The notes beneath the pieces are model-generated. The model was not told the DNA's origin and searched no databases. It saw nothing but the letters and a program-made list of their open reading frames with translations. A stretch of DNA of 9,972 bases from Acidobacteriaceae bacterium. GTDB taxonomy: Bacteria > Acidobacteriota > Terriglobia > Terriglobales > Acidobacteriaceae. This document shows positions 1 to 6,404 of this stretch, in pieces. The translations under genes and the position numbers were made by a program. The stretch covers positions 1-9,972 of the forward strand of contig DAHUXF010000077.1 in NCBI GenBank assembly GCA_027307295.1, written 5' to 3'. The stretch's first letter is position 1; every line of letters starts with the position of its first letter.

Positions 1-321
1 CCAGGTTCGGGTGGCGGATTCGGTGGAGGAATTTACAAGCTGGGCGATATCGGAGTTTCCGCTCCGGTGGCAAAGTTCACGCCTGAGCCGGACTTTTCCG
101 AAGAAGCCCGCAAAGCCAAATATCAGGGAACTGTGACCTTGGCCGCGGTCATTGGTCCGGACGGACGTCCGCGTAATATCAAGATCGTCCGCCACCTGGG
201 CATGGGCCTGGATGAGAAAGCCATTGAGCGCGTCAAAACATGGCTTTTTGAGCCCGGCAAGAAAAACGGTACTCCGGTGGCTGTAGCAATGACGCTTGAG
301 GTGGATTTCCGCTTGTTCTAA
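1..321 (+). CDS. TonB C-terminal domain protein (energy transducer TonB family), 5'-truncated
   Basis: The frame is open from base 1 to the TAA at 319-321, giving 106 visible residues; the true start lies upstream of the window. A Gly-rich linker (GSGGGFGGG) leads into a TonB C-terminal domain. The visible features are the 'P.P.FSEEARKAKYQGTV' entry motif, 'GPDGRPRNIKIVRHLGMGLDEKAIE', 'TWLFEPGKKNGTPVAV' and a terminal beta strand ending in a hydrophobic-aromatic pair (RLF). TonB C-terminal domains contact the TonB box of outer-membrane transporters and pass on ExbB/ExbD energy. In Acidobacteria many such domains sit in stand-alone periplasmic or membrane-anchored proteins of unclear partner. 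The gene converges on the metal-transport operon and ends at an intrinsic terminator, so it is not co-transcribed with it. The domain call is firm; the role as a true energy transducer is inferred because the N-terminal anchor is not visible. Confidence 0.88.
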   Translation, partial: PGSGGGFGGGIYKLGDIGVSAPVAKFTPEPDFSEEARKAKYQGTVTLAAVIGPDGRPRNIKIVRHLGMGLDEKAIERVKTWLFEPGKKNGTPVAVAMTLEVDFRLF

Positions 322-407
322 ATAAGATTCTGTGGCTGTCTGTAAGAGCCAGCGCAGTTTAAAGCCGGGATGTGACACAAGTTGTCCTGCTCGGCAAAGC
401 TAACAAC

Positions 408-434
408 GGAGAGGAGAACCTGCCTCTCCTTTTT
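408..434 (+). terminator. Rho-independent terminator after the TonB-family gene
   Basis: A perfect 7-bp stem (GGAGAGG 408-414 / CCTCTCC 423-429) with an 8-nt loop is followed by TTTTT, then GG, then TTTTT on the + strand. It lies 87 bases after the TonB-family stop. On the minus strand the hairpin is followed by non-T sequence, so it would be at best a weak stop for the ATPase operon arriving from the other side. Confidence 0.85.
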
Positions 435-480
435 GGTTTTTATAGAGAGATATTTATCGAGAGACCGTCCAGACGAAGGG

Positions 481-1698
481 TTAATCCTTTGCAGCCTGCA
501 TGCTTAACGGTGAGACCTGAGTCGTCCGCTTCGCGGCCAGACAGCATTCGCCAGCGGGTATTGGGCTGCCGTGCGGGCATGTGCGCGGGTGGCCCAGGAA
601 CGTACAGATGCTGTCCGTCGCCTCCGGTGAGAGGATGTGCTCAAACCGGCAGGCCTGCTCAGCAATTTCCTTTTCGTCATGCACCTGAAATGTCTGCGTG
701 AAGAGCCGCTCGGCCAGGCGGTGTCGGCGGATGACGTCTTCACCGCGCTTGCGGCCTTTTTCCGTGAAGAAGATCATGTGATCGCCGTGGCCGGCGTATT
801 CATTGGTGGGCCGGAAAGCCACATGGCAGCGATTCAGCACTCGTTTATGCGTGTGTGGCTCAGGGGCGTGTTCCGTTAACTCCACCAGCCCCAGGATCTG
901 CATGCGTTCCAGAGCAAGCCGCATGGGCAAAGCGCCTTCCACTTCCACACGCCCAAGTTCCGCAGGTTCACCGTTTTCCGCCAGCACCCACAGCTCTTCC
1001 AGGACTTCATCGAACTGCTCTTCGTCAGACATGGAATAGGTTTCCTGCGCCGCGATCTTGCCGTGATGGAGTTCCAGTCTGCGGTCAGCCAGGCGCGCCA
1101 CCATTGGATCATGCGTGACCATGATGATGGTGCGGCCCTGCGCATGCATTTCACGGAGCTTGAGCAGGACGATCTCTTCGTTCTGGGCGTCAAGATTGCC
1201 GGTAGGCTCATCGGCCAGGATGATATGCGGATCGTTGATAAGCGCGCGGGCGATGCAGACGCGCTGTTGCTCTCCGCCGGAGAGTTGCGAGGGAAGATGG
1301 TTGGCGCGGTCCTTGAGCCCCACATGTTCCAGAGCGGTCAAGGCTTCTTCTTTGTCCGTCATGCTGTGAAAGTATTGGGCCAGCATCACGTTTTCCAGGG
1401 CCGTCAGGTAGGGGATGAGATGGAATTGCTGGAAAATAAAGCCGATCTTCTCCGCGCGGAAGCGGTTCAACTCCGCGGGTGTCATGTTCGAAATATTGGT
1501 ACCGTGAATCCATACCTCGCCGGTGGTTGGCTGGTCCAGGCAGCCAATCATGTTCACCAGCGTTGATTTGCCGGAACCGGAAGGGCCCATCACGGCGAGC
1601 CATTCGCCGGGCGCAACGGAGAGTGAAACATTGTCCACGGCGCGGACCTCGACGTTGCTCTTGTACACCCGGGTCACGTTCTTGAGTTCAATGGGCAT
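481..1698 (-). CDS. ABC transporter ATP-binding protein fused to a C-terminal DtxR/MntR-like metalloregulator domain
   Basis: The 405-residue protein has two parts. Residues 1-220 are a complete MacB/LolD/FtsE-type ATPase: Walker A GPSGSGKS 38-45, Q-loop around Q90-Q91, signature LSGGEQQR 139-146, Walker B ILADEP ending in D163-E164, and switch His196. Such ATPases normally end near residue 220-230. Residues 228-386 instead resemble an iron-dependent repressor: a winged-helix-like segment (228-275), 'FTEKGRK' at 311-317, then H326-R-L-A-E330 and ACRFEHILS with C350, E353, H354, then 'PHGSPIP' 375-381. In DtxR the equivalent H79/E83 and C102/E105/H106 bind metal. The start is supported by a GAGGAG Shine-Dalgarno 4 bases upstream and by a TAATG overlap with the upstream permease stop. 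It is the last gene of the FTR1 operon and presumably powers the two FtsX-type permeases. Regulation of transport or transcription by the C-terminal module is inference. Confidence 0.93.
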   Translation of the reverse strand: MPIELKNVTRVYKSNVEVRAVDNVSLSVAPGEWLAVMGPSGSGKSTLVNMIGCLDQPTTGEVWIHGTNISNMTPAELNRFRAEKIGFIFQQFHLIPYLTALENVMLAQYFHSMTDKEEALTALEHVGLKDRANHLPSQLSGGEQQRVCIARALINDPHIILADEPTGNLDAQNEEIVLLKLREMHAQGRTIIMVTHDPMVARLADRRLELHHGKIAAQETYSMSDEEQFDEVLEELWVLAENGEPAELGRVEVEGALPMRLALERMQILGLVELTEHAPEPHTHKRVLNRCHVAFRPTNEYAGHGDHMIFFTEKGRKRGEDVIRRHRLAERLFTQTFQVHDEKEIAEQACRFEHILSPEATDSICTFLGHPRTCPHGSPIPAGECCLAAKRTTQVSPLSMQAAKD

Positions 1699-2804
1699 TA
1701 TTCTCCTCGCAGGATCCCTGCGGGCTGTATCTGTTGCAATAGTCTAAGCGGCGCAGTGGACGCCAGCAGCGCCAGCACCACACTGCCCAATAACACCGGA
1801 AGCAACAGCACCGGCTGCGGCAGAATGGCAGCTTCAAAGTTTACTTTACCGATCCCGAAGGCTATGCCGCAGACCAAGATATAGCCGACAATAGATCCAG
1901 ACAGCGCCAGCAGGGCAGCCTCAGCGGCAAAGAGCGAATTTACGGTCCGGTTGGAAGCTCCAAGGGCTTTCATCACGGCAAAATCTTTACGCCGCTCCAA
2001 AACGGAACTGGTAAACGTGGCCACCATGCACAGCATGATCAAGACCACGACAACGGCTGACGAGGCCAGGACGAGGGAGCGGGTCTTGCCAACCACGGAC
2101 GTCTGCGCCTGCGTAATCTGGCGTACAGGCTTCGCTTCTGCATCAGGCAGCGCAGCGCTCAACTGAGTGATGGCATTCTGTATCTCCAGCGGACGTCCTT
2201 CAACGCGGACCAGCGCCGTGCTGGGCTGAATTCCTGAGAGCTGTGTGAAATCTGCCATATTCATGTAAATACGGCTGTCTTCATCGGAGCCGGAATGAAA
2301 GACCGGGCTTGCTGCAAACTGCTTCGTCCTCCCGCCAACGCTGATGTTGATGGAAGACCCTTCCGGGAGTATCTCTGCGGCGCGCGAACCAACGATGGCC
2401 TGCGTTGCTTTGCCTGTGGCAGACCAGCCGGTAATGGACCAGGAAGAGTTCATCTGTACCAGTTTTTCCAGGTCCGCTCCGCCGATTACTACCTTTGCGC
2501 CTCCGCGTGAAGCCGCGACGGCATAAGCAACGGGAACAACCAGCCGCTTGACGCCGGCGATTGCGTCGATTCGGGAGAGATCATCCGGGGTCAACGGCGA
2601 CGATTGCTGTTTCGTGACGATGACATTTGCACCAAAACCGCGGAACTCATGGCTCAACTTGCCTTCAAGATCAGAATAAATCGTGAGCGCGGCCGTAGCG
2701 ATGGTGGCGACCACGGCCACAGAGATCAGGGCCGTCAGAGAGCGGTCCTTACGGACCCATACGGCCTTCAACAGCAAGCGGAGCAGAAGCTGGCGGCTGT
2801 TCAT
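1698..2804 (-). CDS. FtsX/MacB-type ABC transporter permease (second permease of the iron operon)
   Basis: The 368-residue membrane protein has the four-helix FtsX/MacB plan. One N-terminal helix (about 23-43) is followed by a roughly 200-residue extracytoplasmic domain and three C-terminal helices (about 245-268, 292-318, 330-352). The family hallmark after helix 2, ERRKDFAVMKALGAS (270-284), is the cytoplasmic coupling segment that contacts the ATPase. The C-terminus P.GILRGE is typical of the family. A GAGGGG Shine-Dalgarno sits 5-6 bases before the ATG, and the start overlaps the preceding stop by ATGA, indicating translational coupling. It differs from the other permease in its outer domain, so the transporter is probably a heterodimer. 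Such permeases are mechanotransmitters rather than classic channels. Involvement in iron handling is inferred from the operon and from similar gene sets in Campylobacter. Confidence 0.92.
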   Translation of the reverse strand: MNSRQLLLRLLLKAVWVRKDRSLTALISVAVVATIATAALTIYSDLEGKLSHEFRGFGANVIVTKQQSSPLTPDDLSRIDAIAGVKRLVVPVAYAVAASRGGAKVVIGGADLEKLVQMNSSWSITGWSATGKATQAIVGSRAAEILPEGSSINISVGGRTKQFAASPVFHSGSDEDSRIYMNMADFTQLSGIQPSTALVRVEGRPLEIQNAITQLSAALPDAEAKPVRQITQAQTSVVGKTRSLVLASSAVVVVLIMLCMVATFTSSVLERRKDFAVMKALGASNRTVNSLFAAEAALLALSGSIVGYILVCGIAFGIGKVNFEAAILPQPVLLLPVLLGSVVLALLASTAPLRLLQQIQPAGILRGE

Positions 2805-4129
2805 GCGTCCCCTCGCAAGACAACGGCAGGATCAAACTGCATGGCTTTGCGAACCGCCCCAGCACTACCCAGAAAGGTGACAGCAAATGCTGCAAAGATC
2901 ACAACCGCCAGCACGACTGGGTGTACGGCAATCGATGAACCAAAGATGCTCTGGCCAATGCGATGAGCAAGAAATGAGCCGGCCACAAATCCGAGCAATC
3001 CGCCTGCCAGGGCCAGAAAGGCGGCTTCAGTAAGAAACAGCCCGGCCACCCCGGCATTGCTTGCGCCCAGTGATTTCATCAACCCGACTTCCTGACGGCG
3101 CTCCAGAATGGTTGCGGCCATGGCGGCTGAAACGGCAAGCGCGGCTGCAAGCAGGGCAGCCAGCGTCAGCAGCAACATTAAACCGGAAACACGGGAAAAA
3201 ACCTTACCCTGGTTCTGCTCCACCTGACGGACCTGTTCCACGCGGACATTGGGCAGTGCTTCGTGAATCTGGTAAGCAATGGAATTTGCGTAAGGCGAGC
3301 AATACCAGCGGTCGCGCATGGCAGGAGTCATCTTGCTGGGATCTTTACGGGCAAAGGCATCTTCCGGCTTGGTAAGCGCGCGCACATTCACGCTGCGGAC
3401 AGTATTGGGCTGGCCCAGAATCTTCTGCACAATATGTAAAGGTGCAACAATCGCCTGATCTTCAGCGCTGCCCGTGTTAAGGATTCCGCTCACCCGCAGC
3501 TTGTACCCGCCAACATCCACCAAGTCGCCAATGGAAATGGCAGCTTGCTGGGCCAGTTGGCTGCCAACCAGAGCATCAGGTGGTTTGCCGGTGGGCCATG
3601 CGGCATAGTCCTGCGGCCAATCGCCATCCACACGCCACCAGGTATTCACGCTGCGCACGCCGGTTATGGTTTCTTGCTTGCCATAATGGACCGGCTGGGC
3701 AAAATACGTGCCAATCAACTGGGCATCGACCGTACCGGTCTTTTGGGCATCGACAATGCCTTTGTTTGTCTCGCCGTGATGGGTTTTGACGGATTCTGTG
3801 GCAGAAAGAAATGGTGCGAATCCCTGGATGCTATGTTCCCAAAATATGCCTTTGATTTTTGCCAGGTCCTGTTCCGGGATAAACGCGCCTTCACTGACTG
3901 GTTTAAGGTTTACTCCGCCAATATTTACGTCCAGCGTGTCCTCAACAGGAGTGAGCACCAGATTAGCGCCCAGGGTGCGAAGCTCCTGGTTGATTTTGTC
4001 ACCAATGTCCGTTCCCACCGCAATCATGGCCGTGGCGATGCTCATTCCCAGGGCAATTGCCAGCAGGGCCACGCTTTTGCGGCGTTTTTGCCTCCGAAAT
4101 GATTCGAACAGGAGCCGGAGAAACATCAT
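2801..4129 (-). CDS. FtsX/MacB-type ABC transporter permease (first permease of the iron operon)
   Basis: The 442-residue membrane protein has predicted helices near 19-39, 315-340, 362-388 and 403-425. A large extracytoplasmic domain of about 270 residues carries Trp-rich stretches (NTWWRVDGDW 162-171) and a conserved-looking RDRWYCSPYANSIAYQI segment at 272-288. The coupling motif ERRQEVGLMKSLGAS lies at 343-357. It overlaps the FTR1 stop by four bases (ATGA). There are two consecutive Met codons and no strong Shine-Dalgarno, so translation probably depends on coupling to the FTR1 gene. It shares the permease fold with its downstream neighbour but has a larger outer domain, consistent with an asymmetric pair. 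The closest known arrangement I recall is the paired FtsX-like permeases Cj1661/Cj1662 beside P19/FTR1 in Campylobacter jejuni. That comparison comes from memory of gene order, not from an alignment. Confidence 0.92.
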   Translation of the reverse strand: MMFLRLLFESFRRQKRRKSVALLAIALGMSIATAMIAVGTDIGDKINQELRTLGANLVLTPVEDTLDVNIGGVNLKPVSEGAFIPEQDLAKIKGIFWEHSIQGFAPFLSATESVKTHHGETNKGIVDAQKTGTVDAQLIGTYFAQPVHYGKQETITGVRSVNTWWRVDGDWPQDYAAWPTGKPPDALVGSQLAQQAAISIGDLVDVGGYKLRVSGILNTGSAEDQAIVAPLHIVQKILGQPNTVRSVNVRALTKPEDAFARKDPSKMTPAMRDRWYCSPYANSIAYQIHEALPNVRVEQVRQVEQNQGKVFSRVSGLMLLLTLAALLAAALAVSAAMAATILERRQEVGLMKSLGASNAGVAGLFLTEAAFLALAGGLLGFVAGSFLAHRIGQSIFGSSIAVHPVVLAVVIFAAFAVTFLGSAGAVRKAMQFDPAVVLRGDA

Positions 4130-5376
4130 TTTGAGAATTGTCCAACCTGCTGGGCCAGGTCAGTGATTTGAATCACAACAGAATCGCCGTCCAGCGTGGA
4201 TTGCAGTGGAATGGGGTTGCATCCACCGGGTTGGCCCACGCTTTGCGGGTTGATGGGCGCAGCGCAGTTCTTGCAGATAATGCCGCTGGCCCCTTTATAA
4301 AAGCCCACGCCGCCACAAATCTGGCATGCGTCAAAGACCGAAGCCACCTTGCCATCGGGCTTGCGATAAAGCAGGAAGCGTACCGTAACGCCTTTTACTT
4401 CAGCGCTGTAGCGTTGCAGATCGCCTTCAGCCAGTCCTTTGGTGGAGATAACGGCTTTCCCCTCTGCATTAAACGCCAGTGCAATGGCCGGAGAAACCGG
4501 CACGTCTTTGGCGTAAATGAATTCAGCGGTCACCATGAAGATAAAAACAAAGGCCGTCACGCAGGCCAGGACAGCCCACCGTTTCTCCCGGCGCGTTGTC
4601 CACTCCTGCTTGCGTTCTTCAGCCTTGCTGACGGTTACCGCGACCTCCGGTTTACGCCGACGATACTCAAACAGGATCATCAACGCCACCAAGGTCAGCA
4701 TGGTGATTGGGAAGAAGAAATCATTGCGGACAATCGGCCCGATGACAGCCATCTCCCGCTTGCTGGGTGGAAGAAAGCCGGTTTCCGAAAGTTCATGCAT
4801 GCCCGAGATAAGCAGTTGCGCAGCCACAAAGAAAAGAATCACTGTGGTGACGCGGAAAAATTTACGCAGATCAATGCGCACGCTGCCCTTGACGAACATG
4901 ACGCCAAAGACCACGGCCAGCGCAACACCCAGCAGCGTACCCAGGAAGCTCATGAGTTCTGTCGAGTTCAGGGAGACGCCGGCAAGAATCGCCACCGTCT
5001 CAATGCCTTCACGGAAGACCATGAGGAATACAAAGCCAAACAGCCCCCACCGGGAGCTATCAGTCGCCAGGGAGCCGACCTTGGTTTCAATTTCACCTTT
5101 GAGCGTGCGGGCTGTACGCATCATGAAGATAATCATCCCGACTACCATGACGGCGGCAATCAGCATGACCCAACCCTCAAAGGAGTCCTGGGATATGGGC
5201 AGGTAAGAGAGCGCTACAGCGCCGGCCACGCTGCCGATGAGGGCGGCAACCAGAGCAGTATAAACGGTACGGCGCAGGTCGGGGCGTCCGATCTTCGTCA
5301 GGTAAACCAGCGTAATGCCGACGATCAGAGCGGCCTCCACGCCTTCCCGCAATGTCACAACCAGGGCGGAAAACAT
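4126..5376 (-). CDS. FTR1-family iron permease fused to DUF2318 (FtrD-like) cysteine domain
   Basis: The 416-residue protein starts with MFSALVVTLREGVEAALIVG, matching the usual FTR1 N-terminus, which fixes the start. Two REGxE iron-binding motifs are present: REGVE 10-14 in helix 1 and REGIE 122-126 in helix 4. About seven membrane helices fill residues 1-237. A charged cytoplasmic stretch (238-266) and one more helix (about 268-288) lead to a domain with CQIC (351-354), CKNC (368-371), and C386 in 'GQPGGCNPIPL'. This is the DUF2318/FtrD-like family, annotated as membrane iron-sulfur-type proteins. FTR1 permeases move iron using coupled oxidation or reduction. The fused cysteine domain could supply electrons or hold metal on the outer face; this is inference. 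It is the promoter-proximal gene of the operon, and the Shine-Dalgarno is weak (TAGG 10 bases upstream). Confidence 0.95.
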   Translation of the reverse strand: MFSALVVTLREGVEAALIVGITLVYLTKIGRPDLRRTVYTALVAALIGSVAGAVALSYLPISQDSFEGWVMLIAAVMVVGMIIFMMRTARTLKGEIETKVGSLATDSSRWGLFGFVFLMVFREGIETVAILAGVSLNSTELMSFLGTLLGVALAVVFGVMFVKGSVRIDLRKFFRVTTVILFFVAAQLLISGMHELSETGFLPPSKREMAVIGPIVRNDFFFPITMLTLVALMILFEYRRRKPEVAVTVSKAEERKQEWTTRREKRWAVLACVTAFVFIFMVTAEFIYAKDVPVSPAIALAFNAEGKAVISTKGLAEGDLQRYSAEVKGVTVRFLLYRKPDGKVASVFDACQICGGVGFYKGASGIICKNCAAPINPQSVGQPGGCNPIPLQSTLDGDSVVIQITDLAQQVGQFSK

Positions 5377-5402
5377 GATTTTAAGGCCTAATCTTGAAAA
5401 TG

Positions 5403-5432
5403 AATTTCAATTTCAATTTCAATTAGAAATTG
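5403..5432. promoter_or_regulatory. Candidate metalloregulator operator: 19-bp palindrome plus tandem AATTTC hexamers
   Basis: The 19-bp site CAATTTCAATTAGAAATTG (5414-5432) is an interrupted palindrome with perfect 7-bp arms; eight of nine base pairs match across the centre. Two further AATTTC hexamers sit in direct tandem at 5403-5408 and 5409-5414, so four half-site-like hexamers fall in 29 bases. The palindrome overlaps four bases of the -10 box and covers the predicted start point. That is the usual geometry for repression by Fur- or DtxR-class dimers, whose sites are about 19 bp. The sequence does not match the textbook Fur or DtxR consensus, so the cognate regulator is unknown. Confidence 0.6.
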
Positions 5433-5457
5433 TACGCACCTGAAAAAATGCAGTCAA
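5429..5457 (-). promoter_or_regulatory. Sigma-70 promoter of the FTR1-ABC operon
   Basis: On the minus strand, TTGACT (5457-5452) is followed by a 17-bp spacer (5451-5435) and TACAAT (5434-5429). This is very close to the TTGACA-N17-TATAAT consensus. The predicted start point is near 5422, giving a leader of about 45 bases before the FTR1 ATG at 5376. It is the only strong promoter-like pair I see upstream of the operon. Confidence 0.75.
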
Positions 5458-5652
5458 CAAATTGAAAATGCTTGGAGAATGTTTCCAGAATGTTGGAGCG
5501 CTTATGGACCCAGCAAAATGATGCCGCCAGATGAAGGTAGCCGATGAAGCCCAGAAAGTGATGAGCAGGACTAAAAAGAAGGGAAGCGACCCTTGCAGAA
5601 GGGTGCCACCCGCCAAAGTCCAGGGCCGTTCAGTTTTTAACTCAAAACGAGC

Positions 5653-5734
5653 AAATGCTATGAGCTATAACGAATCAGCTCATAAGATGCAGACGATCAG
5701 ATTTACACACAACTTCCTTAAGGCCATAGCATTT
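5653..5734 (+). other. Inverted repeat / possible structured RNA upstream of a terminator
   Basis: AAATGCTATG (5653-5662) pairs perfectly with CATAGCATTT (5725-5734) over 10 bp. Inside it, TATGAGCT (5659-5666) and AGCTCATA (5677-5684) form an 8-bp hairpin that competes for four bases of the outer stem. The palindrome CCTTAAGG lies at 5716-5723. An intrinsic terminator follows 32 bases later. No clear promoter was found on the + strand, so an RNA gene is only a possibility. Confidence 0.3.
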
Positions 5735-5766
5735 AGCGCAGGCTGGACGAAAAACAAAGGAACTAC

Positions 5767-5798
5767 AAAAGCCGCAGATGACACAGCCTGCGGCTTTT
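5767..5798 (+). terminator. Strong intrinsic terminator, probably bidirectional
   Basis: A perfect 11-bp inverted repeat (AAAAGCCGCAG 5767-5777 / CTGCGGCTTTT 5788-5798) has a 10-nt loop. The GC-rich inner stem is flanked by A4 on the left and T4 on the right, so the same hairpin can end transcripts from either strand. No confident gene ends just before it on either side. It may serve the putative RNA at 5653-5734 or insulate the FTR1 promoter from transcription arriving from the right. Confidence 0.8.
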
Positions 5799-6246
5799 CA
5801 GAATGTTTGGTGGTTGGTTATAGCAAATGCAACAGACAGTACCTTGCCGGCGTTCCTTGGCTAACGTCTCGCTGCGTTCCTTAAGTATCTGGGTCGCTGC
5901 TGGCGGATGTCAGCCCCCGCCGAGTCCTTGCGTCAAATTGTCTCACTCAAACCCCAATTGCATTAAAGCCCTGGTTCCGGCGGCCATGGCTTCCATGTCT
6001 TCTCCGGCTGGAGGAGTTCGAGTGATCCCCGACGTCTAATGACGTCCAAATAAAAGACAACACTCCGTCCCCGGCAGTTTTTTCTTGGCCTTTTGTCCCT
6101 TTAAATTCGTTCCCTAATGGATGGTGCAGATTAACTTGTGTTGCTGTGTCCCTATGTGCTTTCAAACAGCTTGCAGGTTGTGTCTTACTGCGTGGGCCCA
6201 AAAATTTTCTGACTGCTGAATGCATCAGGGCATTTTTGGATTTCCT

Positions 6247-6369
6247 TCAACTCCGGGCTTGGGCAGGAACTATCGAGCCAGCAAAACCGTTCTGCGAAGG
6301 CAGCGCCAAAAGCGTCTGCGTATGTTTCTTTGGAACCACAAACCAATCTTCGTCGTCTGCAGGGACCAT
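6247..6369 (-). CDS. Doubtful 40-residue small ORF
   Basis: ATG at 6369 to TGA at 6247 encodes 40 residues (starting MVPADDEDWFVVPKK). The composition is protein-like: an acidic start, an aromatic core, and no runs of rare residues. An AGGCGG sequence precedes the ATG, and a sigma-70-like pair (TTGCGC 6442-6437, 16-bp spacer, TATAAT 6420-6415) lies about 50 bases upstream. I do not recognise it, no membrane or signal segment is visible, and it could be a remnant of a longer gene or chance. Its frame stays open upstream without an ATG, through TATAAT and beyond. Confidence 0.22.
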   Translation of the reverse strand: MVPADDEDWFVVPKKHTQTLLALPSQNGFAGSIVPAQARS

Positions 6370-6404
6370 GCCCGCCTGGAGTGATTGTGATGACTTGTTT
6401 GGTT

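Noticed and set aside
372..701. 109-codon + strand ORF between the TonB-family gene and the ATPase
   Set aside because: It runs through the terminator hairpin and then antisense to the ATPase C-terminus; Arg/Pro/Cys-rich shadow frame.
4138..5391. A 417-codon open frame on the + strand opposite the FTR1 gene
   Set aside because: It is antisense to a firmly identified gene along its whole length; the His/Gln/Asn-rich composition is the usual mirror of a membrane protein, and there is no ribosome site.
5419..5616. 65-codon minus-strand ORF as a real gene
   Set aside because: It has only a TTG start with no ribosome site, and it runs through the operon promoter into the operator. It is kept only as a possible remnant.
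6010..6035. GGAGTTCGAGTGATCC resembling a tRNA T-arm
   Set aside because: The flanking bases do not form a T-stem, and no anticodon arm or acceptor stem is found nearby.
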